Origin: a virus
Virus record (IMG/VR): IMGVR_UViG_3300030060_000546
Location: 1-29,520 of that record
Strand: one strand, 5' to 3'
DNA length: 29,520 bases
The position numbers and the translations under genes were made by a program. Within the stretch, counting starts at the first letter, position 1, and each line of letters begins with the position of its first letter. Shown here in pieces: positions 1 to 5,236 of this stretch. Below the pieces are notes generated by a model. The model saw nothing but the letters and a program-made list of their open reading frames with translations, did not search any database and was not told the DNA's origin.

Positions 1-545
1 TCTGGATACTGATGCTTTAGTGTATCCATTGCTTCATCAGGCAAACTATCGTTTACCCTGTAAAGTTCGCGCATAGTTGTAGCTGTATCAATCAAAGTTT
101 TACAGCCGTTGACGTAATCTTGCCATTGCTGTTTAATATTATTTTCCGTGATAGCCTGGTCATTGTGCTGCGCTACATCTATCTCAAAACTTGATGCGTA
201 GCTGCCACCATGTAAACCCAGACTTGCCAATGCTCTCCCGATAGCAGAAGTTTCTCCATTTTCTAATGCAGACGTTCTATTGACATGTGATGAGCCCCTT
301 ATCTCTTCAGCTAATCCAGAGCCTATAACAGCGCCGTTTTTGTCAACAACTTTGGCCTGGACAACAACACGCTGACCATCATCAACAAGTATCTGTGTAT
401 CGATGCCTAGTTCAGTTCCAAATGCTTTACGGAAAGCTTCTACACGTACAAACACTTCTGTGTACTTTCTGCCACCTTGTTGTTTTACACCGTGCGATCT
501 ATTGAGGTCATTAACCTCAGACATTGCATTAATTAATTCTTTCAT
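1..545 (-). CDS. ERF-family single-strand annealing recombinase (3' part cut by window)
   Basis: The minus strand is open from an ATG at 545-543 to the window edge (181 codons visible, C-terminus missing). Residues about 28-110 contain a compact domain, and residues 93-108 carry the segment ALENGETSAIGRALAS, which I recognise as the signature of ERF/Rad52-like phage annealing proteins. Such proteins coat single-stranded DNA and anneal complementary strands during phage recombination and replication. Its start overlaps the stop of the exonuclease gene (ATGA), so the two are probably translationally coupled and form an exonuclease-annealase pair like lambda Exo/Beta. The family call rests on motif memory; the exact subfamily is not certain. 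No catalytic residues are expected in this family. Confidence 0.75.
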   Translation of the reverse strand, partial: MKELINAMSEVNDLNRSHGVKQQGGRKYTEVFVRVEAFRKAFGTELGIDTQILVDDGQRVVVQAKVVDKNGAVIGSGLAEEIRGSSHVNRTSALENGETSAIGRALASLGLHGGSYASSFEIDVAQHNDQAITENNIKQQWQDYVNGCKTLIDTATTMRELYRVNDSLPDEAMDTLKHQYP

Positions 546-1525
546 TTCTTACTCCCAAATAGTTGTTTAGCTTTTATCAATATATCTGGGTTGAGATCTC
601 GCCATACAAAACTCTCGGCAAACTGTGGGTCTGTTAACGATAACAATTCTGGCAAATCATCTGCAACCTGCATTAGTTTTTCTCTACGTTTACAGGCTTG
701 CACAATGTTATCTAAAGCAAACTGAAGCTCATCAAGCGTAGGTTCCAGTATTACATAGCCAAGTCGATTTGCATACACAATTTTAGGAACAATCTTTGAC
801 AAGTGCCAGTAGCCGGCAAGCTGCATCAAATGCGGTGCTTTTATTTTCTTTGGCAAAGAGTTTGCTCTAGGACTATCTGTATCAGCAGCCTGATCCCATT
901 GTGTCTTTAGTTCTACACGACCCTCACCATAATCAGGCTTACCAAAGTAAGGTAGCTGACAGTGCGGTATGTGACCAAACAGATCTATTTCACCTATTAT
1001 CCTGTTGGCGCCCTGCATGGCCTCTCTCACGCCTTGTGCTGCGTTGTCACACACCAAAGAGAACTCAGACTGTACAAGGTCACCCTTTTTACTACGCTTA
1101 CCCTCAGCATCATAATAGATCCTCTCTCGGTGTGCGATAATAAGATTATCTTTATCAGCATCACGCCAGTGACCACCCTGGAAACCTTGCAGTAAGTTTA
1201 TTGCATCACCCATAGCTTCATTAGGTGACGCATCATCCACTAGTAACCGGTCAGCATACACTTGTGCAGCGCGTCCAGACACCATGTTTGGATTATCTTT
1301 ATACTGCGACAATCCCAGGCAGTCTTTGTAATGCCCAGAATCACGCAATATCTTTCTAGCTTCTTGTTCATCACCCTTTATCTTACCAGTAAGTATCTGC
1401 CATGCTTTATTGTGTTGCACACGCAGGTACGCTTTATCAAAAAACGTCCATGCATCTGGCGTTGATGGATTACTGTGATGCTTATAATTGAACCTGTCGG
1501 CCCATCCTGTTTTTTTCAATCCCAT
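542..1525 (-). CDS. RecB/Cas4-like PD-(D/E)XK exonuclease of a phage recombination pair
   Basis: A protein of 327 residues with the ordered PD-(D/E)XK nuclease motifs. They are GEID (acid at about 181), VELKTQ (E205, K207) and MQLAGYW (Q235, Y239), the last matching the QxxxY motif of RecB/Cas4/lambda-exo-like nucleases. It probably resects double-stranded DNA ends to load the annealing protein encoded immediately downstream, with which it shares an ATGA overlap. The frame is open upstream to an ATG at 1558. I prefer the ATG at 1525-1523, because AAGG lies eight bases upstream and the longer form would run through the divergent promoter region. Alternatives are another PD-(D/E)XK nuclease role; the recombination role follows from the neighbour. 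Confidence 0.75.
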   Translation of the reverse strand: MGLKKTGWADRFNYKHHSNPSTPDAWTFFDKAYLRVQHNKAWQILTGKIKGDEQEARKILRDSGHYKDCLGLSQYKDNPNMVSGRAAQVYADRLLVDDASPNEAMGDAINLLQGFQGGHWRDADKDNLIIAHRERIYYDAEGKRSKKGDLVQSEFSLVCDNAAQGVREAMQGANRIIGEIDLFGHIPHCQLPYFGKPDYGEGRVELKTQWDQAADTDSPRANSLPKKIKAPHLMQLAGYWHLSKIVPKIVYANRLGYVILEPTLDELQFALDNIVQACKRREKLMQVADDLPELLSLTDPQFAESFVWRDLNPDILIKAKQLFGSKK

Positions 1526-1592
1526 ATCTATACCCTTGACATATTGTGTCACGAACATATGCTAACGATAAATTTTTGCAAGGAGAAATTTT
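1526..1592. promoter_or_regulatory. Divergent control region with overlapping promoters
   Basis: Rightward candidate: TTGACA (1536-1541), 16 bp, TATGCT (1558-1563), reading into the HTH gene. Leftward candidate: TTGCAA (1581-1576), 16 bp, TATGTT (1559-1554), reading into the exonuclease gene. The two -10 boxes overlap at CATATG (1556-1561), so the two promoters could hardly be occupied at once. A short dyad GACA-N5-TGTC lies at 1538-1550, inside the rightward promoter, and could be an operator for the adjacent HTH protein. AAGGAG at 1580-1585 is the ribosome-binding site of the rightward gene. The -35 box of the rightward promoter is a full consensus match; the rest is weaker. Confidence 0.55.
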
Positions 1593-1796
1593 ATGAAACT
1601 TGAACAATGGCGCAAAGAAAAGGGGTATAGTTACCCTCAGTTGGCGCAGCGACTAGATGCCAAGCATGGCACTGTCGTGCGGCGTTGGTGTTTAGATAAA
1701 GATCATAAAGATTACAAGATACCATCAACTAAGTATATGTTAATTATACAAGAAACTACGATGGGCGCTGTAACACCTAACGACTTTTATAGGTGA
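1593..1796 (+). CDS. Cro-like helix-turn-helix regulator
   Basis: A 67-residue protein with a helix-turn-helix at about residues 13-33 (YPQLAQRL, then GTVVRRWCLD). Its C-terminus ends in IPSTKYMLIIQ and GAVTPNDFYR, a form typical of small Cro/YdaS-like phage regulators. It is the first gene of the rightward early operon and lies next to the divergent promoter region, so it probably represses or switches those promoters. The start is supported by AAGGAG seven bases upstream. No second, CI-like repressor is visible in the window, so whether this is a lysogeny switch or only an early-gene timer cannot be told. Confidence 0.7.
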   Translation: MKLEQWRKEKGYSYPQLAQRLDAKHGTVVRRWCLDKDHKDYKIPSTKYMLIIQETTMGAVTPNDFYR

Positions 1797-1799
1797 TTT

Positions 1800-2129
1800 A
1801 TGGGTGGCAAGGCGAGTAGAGATAAGGGTGCAGCGTTTGAACGAGAGATCGTAAACTGGCATCGAGAAAAAAATGTAGAGGCAGAACGCATACCTTTGTC
1901 AGGAAGTGTCAAGGGTTCGTTTGCAGGTGACTTAATTATAGGACCAGAGAAAGCGTTGCTTGCAGAATGTAAGAGAAGGGCCAGGGCGTGGCAAGATTTG
2001 TATGATGCCCTGGACCAGGACGGCAGCGATATGCTGTTCATTAGAAAAGACAGGGAGCGCACGTTAGTTGTGTTACCGTTAGAAACTTATGAAGCATTCC
2101 TTGAATGGATAGGCTGGAAGGAGAACTAA
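1800..2129 (+). CDS. Holliday-junction-resolvase-like PD-(D/E)XK nuclease
   Basis: A 109-residue protein of the Hjc-like nuclease type. The conserved pattern is visible: KGAAFEREI (E14), ERIPLSGS, FAGDLII (D44) and AECKRR (E56, K58), giving the E...D...ExK metal site. It would resolve branched DNA formed during recombination or replication and so fits with the leftward recombinase pair, or it trims concatemers before packaging. The ATG at 1800 lies three bases after the preceding stop, with AGGTG just before it acting as ribosome-binding site. A different endonuclease specificity is possible, since the fold is shared by many nucleases. Confidence 0.65.
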   Translation: MGGKASRDKGAAFEREIVNWHREKNVEAERIPLSGSVKGSFAGDLIIGPEKALLAECKRRARAWQDLYDALDQDGSDMLFIRKDRERTLVVLPLETYEAFLEWIGWKEN

Positions 2130-2130
2130 T

Positions 2131-2418
2131 ATGCCATATACACAAGAAGGTGTTGGATACCAGAAAACAGATACTAGTCGTGCAGCAGCACGTAGCAATT
2201 ACCCAGGCAAGCTAAGTGCGCGTGACCGTGTGTTGCAGTTGTTGCAGAAAATGCAGTTGTCTTTAACGTCACATGAGATTGCTGACGTACTGCAAATACC
2301 GGAAGTAACAGTGCGTCCAAGGTTGTCGGAGTTGCGTAACGAAGACAAGATTGTTGACAGTGGTGAGCGTGGACAAACGCCCTGGGGCAAGAAGTGTATC
2401 AAGTGGAGATCAGCATGA
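2131..2418 (+). CDS. Winged-helix DNA-binding protein
   Basis: A 95-residue protein. Residues about 31-92 form a winged helix: RDRVLQLLQ (helix 1), LTSHEIADVLQ (helix 2), PEVTVRPRLSELRN (recognition helix) and KIVDSGER...KCIKW (wing). The TVRPRLSELR segment is common in phage and bacterial wHTH proteins. The N-terminal 30 residues are polar and probably disordered. It follows the nuclease gene by one base, with GGAG ten bases upstream, and is followed by an ATGA overlap, so it belongs to the same operon. It may be a transcription or replication accessory factor; target unknown. Confidence 0.6.
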   Translation: MPYTQEGVGYQKTDTSRAAARSNYPGKLSARDRVLQLLQKMQLSLTSHEIADVLQIPEVTVRPRLSELRNEDKIVDSGERGQTPWGKKCIKWRSA

Positions 2419-2663
2419 GTAGAATAAGTTTCAATCGTGAGCAAGCGCGTGATCTCTATTACGCATTACAATGGGGTATGTCTGAAGTTGGCAATAGAAT
2501 AGCACAAGAAGATTTTTATGAATTTGAATACCCAGACCAGGTAACAGAAGATAAAAAAGAAATGGAACGTCTTAAAAAAATAAATAAAAGGTTAAAGTCG
2601 TTTTTGGAAAAACCAAATTCTCAAGTCAAGACAAAATCTAATATATTTTTGGAGTGGGATTAA
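2415..2663 (+). CDS. Small early protein of unknown function
   Basis: An 82-residue protein that I do not recognise. It is highly charged, with a lysine/glutamate-rich helical stretch (residues about 40-65) likely to form a coiled coil. The start is taken at the ATG at 2415, which overlaps the preceding stop by ATGA; an upstream ATG at 2394 in the same frame would overlap the winged-helix gene by 25 bases and is less likely. It lies in the compact early operon between the winged-helix gene and the first zinc-finger gene. No motif assigns a role. Confidence 0.55.
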   Translation: MSRISFNREQARDLYYALQWGMSEVGNRIAQEDFYEFEYPDQVTEDKKEMERLKKINKRLKSFLEKPNSQVKTKSNIFLEWD

Positions 2664-2908
2664 TGAGATACGGTGGTTTAGAAGTCAAAGGCAGTGAAGC
2701 AAACTTTGTGTTTTACAGTGCTGACGGACAAAGGTTCTATGAACCTGCAAAGAAATGCCCTGATTGCGATGCAAGCGGTCAGGTAATGGGAGAGAAGGCT
2801 GTCATTGATTATGTTAATGGTGGCTCACTTGTTGAAGTTGTAGCAACATGCCTGGAGTGTGAAGGTTTAGGTTTTGTTGTCGATGACATACTGAGCGAGG
2901 ATCTATGA
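2663..2908 (+). CDS. Small zinc-finger protein with DnaJ-type CxxCxxxG pairs
   Basis: An 81-residue protein with two CxxC pairs in a DnaJ-like setting: CPDCDASG (C32, C35) and CLECEGLG (C63, C66). One zinc ion bound by the four cysteines is likely. In DnaJ such repeats bind unfolded protein; in phages similar short zinc ribbons occur in proteins of unknown role. I chose the ATG at 2663 (TAATG overlap with the previous stop, GGAG eight bases upstream) over an in-frame GTG at 2654. The next gene starts by an ATGA overlap. The function is not established by the motif alone. Confidence 0.6.
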   Translation: MRYGGLEVKGSEANFVFYSADGQRFYEPAKKCPDCDASGQVMGEKAVIDYVNGGSLVEVVATCLECEGLGFVVDDILSEDL

Positions 2909-3180
2909 AACATCAATTAGGTTATAAATTTTTTGTTCCGCATGACTATCAAAGCGATGTGTTACATCAGCTTCTGCATGATAACAGGGTTAAATTATTA
3001 TTTAAAAATTTTGATGAATTTAAATGCCTAGAGTGCGGCAAACAATTTAAAGCACAAAACAAAGGCACTGGTGCAAAATATTGCAATGGAACGTGCAGAA
3101 ACAAAGCTAGCCGCAAAAGAAACTTTGATAGGCATGTCGAAGAGGAAATAGCGCGTAGGAAAGCACTGGGGCTGCTATGA
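2905..3180 (+). CDS. Small zinc-finger protein, CLEC...YCNGTCR type
   Basis: A 91-residue basic protein. Residues 41-64 hold CLECGKQF and YCNGTCRNKASRKR (C41, C44, C60, C64), a treble-clef-like zinc finger followed by a basic helix, of a kind often seen in small phage and bacterial nucleic-acid-binding proteins. The N-terminal 35 residues are hydrophobic/aromatic and unrecognised. The start overlaps the preceding stop by ATGA, and its own stop overlaps the next start, so it is translated as part of the early operon. DNA or RNA binding is inferred from the basic tail; nothing more specific can be said. Confidence 0.6.
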   Translation: MKHQLGYKFFVPHDYQSDVLHQLLHDNRVKLLFKNFDEFKCLECGKQFKAQNKGTGAKYCNGTCRNKASRKRNFDRHVEEEIARRKALGLL

Positions 3181-3425
3181 GTACGCATAGCCTTAAATCA
3201 AAGCGTAGGCATCCAGCTGCGCCGCGAGAACGCATAGAAGTCGGGCATATTACTTTTGAGTTGTGTCCGACAAATGCAACGTTTGCATTAATAGCCGGCA
3301 ACGCAGTACAGTCAAAAGATAGGCGCCCATTGTTCTCTGGTATGATAGAGCCCGAAATGGAAAAAGAACTACGCAGGGTAGCGTTTAGAATGAAGCATAT
3401 TCTAAGCAGTAAAAAAGGGGATTGA
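3177..3425 (+). CDS. Small early protein of unknown function
   Basis: An 82-residue basic protein that I do not recognise. A central segment (residues about 20-45, with GHITFELCPTNATFALIAGN) looks like a small beta-rich core, and the C-terminal third (EMEKELRRVAFRMKHIL) looks helical. The start overlaps the previous stop by ATGA. It lies between the second zinc-finger gene and the repeat-bearing gene. Reading direction, tight spacing and the absence of a better frame support it as a real gene. Confidence 0.5.
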   Translation: MSTHSLKSKRRHPAAPRERIEVGHITFELCPTNATFALIAGNAVQSKDRRPLFSGMIEPEMEKELRRVAFRMKHILSSKKGD

Positions 3426-3428
3426 CAA

Positions 3429-3800
3429 ATGCCACTGAAGAAGTACGCTAACGCGAGCCCACCAGGGCGAGATAGTAACTTACAAGTTACTACTACCAGT
3501 AACTACAGTAGTTACTGTAAAGAAACTAACAATAACTATATAACTAGTAATAACTACAAGATCTTACAGGAGACACTGAGTCGGATGTCACCGGCGTACA
3601 GGATGGGTAAGAAACGTAGACAAGAAGATCCTTTGTCGTGGAGAATACAGAAAGTCAGTAGCAAGATGAGGCCAATGATGTCTGTAGATAAATTTTTAGA
3701 AGTTTCTAAAAGTATCGCAGTGGCTAGCCCAATGGAGCAAGTAGAGATTATACATCAGCTAGAGATCTGGCTAGACAAGGTGCATGGTATCAAGTTATAA
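3429..3800 (+). CDS. Last early-operon protein; N-terminal part encoded by a palindrome array
   Basis: A 123-residue protein that I do not recognise. Residues about 16-45 are low complexity and rich in Asn, Ser, Thr and Tyr; they are encoded by an unusual cluster of inverted repeats. The C-terminal half is ordinary and helical: WRIQKVSSKMRPMMSVDKFLEV and an amphipathic helix EQVEIIHQLEIWLDKV. It may be a replication or DNA-binding accessory protein whose gene carries its own binding sites, as lambda O does, but no initiator domain can be named. AAGGGG lies about eight bases before the ATG. It is the final gene before the leader and terminator at 3801-3947. Confidence 0.55.
   Translation: MPLKKYANASPPGRDSNLQVTTTSNYSSYCKETNNNYITSNNYKILQETLSRMSPAYRMGKKRRQEDPLSWRIQKVSSKMRPMMSVDKFLEVSKSIAVASPMEQVEIIHQLEIWLDKVHGIKL
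3473..3558. repeat. Cluster of inverted TAACT/AGTTA repeats (candidate origin or operator array)
   Basis: Two adjacent perfect palindromic arms are seen. TAGTAACTT (3473-3481) is separated by two bases from AAGTTACTA (3484-3492). CAGTAACTA (3497-3505) is separated by three bases from TAGTTACTG (3509-3517). Downstream to 3558, three more TAACT copies follow in direct orientation in an AT-rich stretch (ATAACTATATAACTAG and ATAACTAC). About seven half-sites occur within 86 bases, all inside a coding region. Spacing and symmetry are what protein-binding iterons or operators look like; function is inferred. Confidence 0.6.
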
Positions 3801-3807
3801 CAAACTA

Positions 3808-3891
3808 GAAGTATGAGTTTCATCGCTTGTAAACTGCTCGCATACTTCTCCTGATGGGCCTTAGTTCTCAGTCTGTCTGGTTAACTGGCCC
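3808..3891 (+). ncRNA. Structured leader with a possible anti-terminator stem
   Basis: GAAGTATG (3808-3815) pairs perfectly with CATACTTC (3841-3848). GGGCC-tt-AGTT (3856-3866) pairs with AACTGGCCC (3883-3891), with a two-base bulge. The second stem uses bases 3888-3891, which are also the first bases of the terminator stem that follows, so the two structures exclude each other. This is the layout of an attenuator. No known riboswitch was recognised. Confidence 0.4.
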
Positions 3892-3935
3892 TTGCCTAGT
3901 TAGGTCACGCACTGTCTTGGCGAGGGCGTTTTTTT
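3888..3935 (+). terminator. Intrinsic terminator directly before TerS
   Basis: GCCCTTGCC (3888-3896) pairs with GGCGAGGGC (3919-3927) in a nine-pair stem with one G-U pair, followed by a G and seven T (3929-3935). Only twelve bases separate the T run from the TerS start, and they contain its ribosome-binding site (AAAGGAAG). Any mRNA able to translate TerS from this site must have crossed the terminator. Confidence 0.8.
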
Positions 3936-3947
3936 AAAGGAAGACAC

Positions 3948-4400
3948 ATGGGCAAAAGCAGAACAATTACTACACAAATAATGGAAAAGATTGTTGATCG
4001 ATTAGCTCAAGGCGAAACACTTGTAGATATTACAAGCGATAACAACATGCCTACTTACAGAGCAGTAACAAGAGCAGTCGCAGGTGACGATGACATGTTT
4101 GAGTTGTACAGGCGTGGACGCATACTACAGGCAGAGTTCTACAGCGATAGAATAAACAAGCTAGCAATGGAGCCCTTACCAGAAGATGGTGATGTCAGGC
4201 ATCTCAATGCAGAGGTCAATAGACGTAGACTAGAGATAGATACGCTGAAGTGGACTACAGCCAGGAACCAGCCGTTTGGTATACGTGACAAGAAAGAAGA
4301 CCAGCCACAAGCGCAGCAGTTTACCATTAGCTGGCAAGGTGGCGATGTGGCAGTCAACGCGCTGGAAGAAGAAGAACAAGATACAATGGTTAAACACTAA
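3948..4400 (+). CDS. terS: Terminase small subunit
   Basis: A 150-residue protein. The N-terminal 70 residues are helical with a helix-turn-helix (IMEKIVDRLAQGETLVDI, then MPTYRAVTRAVAG). Residues about 90-115 carry RRLEIDTLKWTTARNQPFGI, the conserved C-terminal segment of Sf6/Bcep22-type small terminases. It recognises the packaging site, forms a ring and presents DNA to the large subunit encoded downstream. The acidic tail (EEEEQD) is common in such proteins. The start follows AAAGGAAG by four bases. Its position just after a strong terminator suggests that its expression depends on read-through. Confidence 0.85.
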   Translation: MGKSRTITTQIMEKIVDRLAQGETLVDITSDNNMPTYRAVTRAVAGDDDMFELYRRGRILQAEFYSDRINKLAMEPLPEDGDVRHLNAEVNRRRLEIDTLKWTTARNQPFGIRDKKEDQPQAQQFTISWQGGDVAVNALEEEEQDTMVKH

Positions 4401-4735
4401 TGCATAACAATACTTGGCATGGACCTGTACCGTTCAATCCTTCTAAGCATAAACCTGTTAAGCTTAAAGACGGTAAGTTTATGACAGAGCGATTGATAAG
4501 CATAGACGCACCAGACGGTAAAACATGGGCAATACCTACAGTGTGGTTTGACCAAGAAGGTAAGCATTCCCAAGTAGACAACGCAACAGCATCAATGGTT
4601 GCCGAAATGTACGAAGAAGCAACAGGTGTTATCTTTCCACGTTTTGATACTGTAGCAGACGCTGAAGCGTTTATACGTAAACGTTCTGCAATGGGTGGAG
4701 CAAGTAAGTCAATGCTAACAAGAGGTGGTAAGTGA
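4400..4735 (+). CDS. Small phage protein with an IPTVW-type domain, function unknown
   Basis: A 111-residue protein, overlapping the TerS stop by one base (TAATG). Residues about 28-95 contain ISIDAPDGKTWAIPTVWF...FPRFDTVADAEAFIRKRS. A similar small domain (an IPT[IV] strand, then a helix, then FP-x-F-x-T-x-x-x-AE) occurs, as I remember it, at the ends of large phage virion and lysozyme-like proteins and as stand-alone small proteins. No catalytic residue can be named. Its place between TerS and TerL suggests a packaging or virion accessory role, but this is inference only. Confidence 0.6.
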   Translation: MHNNTWHGPVPFNPSKHKPVKLKDGKFMTERLISIDAPDGKTWAIPTVWFDQEGKHSQVDNATASMVAEMYEEATGVIFPRFDTVADAEAFIRKRSAMGGASKSMLTRGGK

Positions 4736-4896
4736 AGCGTGTATTTGTGTATACTACACATCCTGAGCGTCCGATCTACGCGCGTGAAATTCATACATTC
4801 ATATGCTTGAATATGTACAGTCAAAGAGCAGGGCAACCACTACATCTTGTGGTTTGCAAAAACTGCATAGCTCCTACAAAAGCTAAGTCGTTGTAA
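4732..4896 (+). CDS. Small GTG-initiated protein (54 aa), function unknown
   Basis: An open frame of 54 codons starts at a GTG that overlaps the previous stop as GTGA, the same coupling used by the TerL and Bbp19-like genes here. The product (KRVFVYTTHPERPIYAREIH..., then LHLVVCKNCIAPTKAKSL) has a CxxC pair near the end and looks like a folded protein rather than a chance translation. No family is recognised. GGTAAG precedes the start. Its small size and lack of homologue knowledge keep confidence moderate. Confidence 0.5.
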   Translation: MKRVFVYTTHPERPIYAREIHTFICLNMYSQRAGQPLHLVVCKNCIAPTKAKSL

Positions 4897-4911
4897 TGAT
4901 TAAACAATATT

Positions 4912-5020
4912 GCATAGTTAACATAATGTTTATTATGCGAATTAGGATTTGCTATGCGTTTTGTGCATACCATACCCCCACCCCCCGACATTTTTGGGGC
5001 GCTCTGTATACACGTATAAT
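4912..5020 (+). promoter_or_regulatory. AT-rich palindromes and possible promoter before TerL operon segment
   Basis: The 142-base gap 4897-5038 holds nested palindromes: GCATAG (4912-4917) with CTATGC (4952-4957), and inside it CATAAT (4922-4927) with ATTATG (4932-4937). Further on lie a C-rich tract (4976-4986) and a perfect TATAAT (5015-5020). No good -35 lies at the right distance (only TTGGGG or TTTTGG), so a promoter here would need an activator. It would read into the 5039 gene and TerL. Confidence 0.4.
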
Positions 5021-5038
5021 ACATGCAAGACAGGTAGT

Positions 5039-5236
5039 ATGATCCACTCTGACTTAACCCCTGACCAGCATGCAATGCTTGGACACCTTACAGAACTACG
5101 TAGGGGCGTTGTAGATAGCGATAGTGCGTCTAAGCAGTTAGAGTGTGCGGTATTGCTTTTGGATTTGTACGAAGCTATCCTTGAGTTACATGGCATATTG
5201 ATTTACGAGGATCAAAAAGAGGTTACGAAGCAGTGA
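5039..5236 (+). CDS. Small protein upstream of TerL, function unknown
   Basis: A 65-residue protein starting at ATG 5039, preceded by AGG; the frame is open further upstream but that part is encoded by the C-rich, promoter-like gap and reads as non-protein-like. The product (MIHSDLTPDQHAMLGHLTEL..., LECAVLLLDLYEAILELHGIL) is predicted to be all helical, with an amphipathic C-terminal helix. Its stop overlaps the GTG start of TerL (GTGA), so it is co-translated with the packaging motor. Not recognised; a TerL regulator is a guess. Confidence 0.5.
   Translation: MIHSDLTPDQHAMLGHLTELRRGVVDSDSASKQLECAVLLLDLYEAILELHGILIYEDQKEVTKQ

Noticed and set aside
4390-4836. Minus-strand frame of 148 codons opposite the gene at 4400
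   Set aside because: It overlaps a well-placed plus-strand gene with operon coupling, and its product has no recognisable feature.
4976-5000. G-quadruplex or terminator at the C-rich tract
   Set aside because: Only two long G runs exist on the minus strand, and the CCCC/GGGG hairpin is not followed by a T run.
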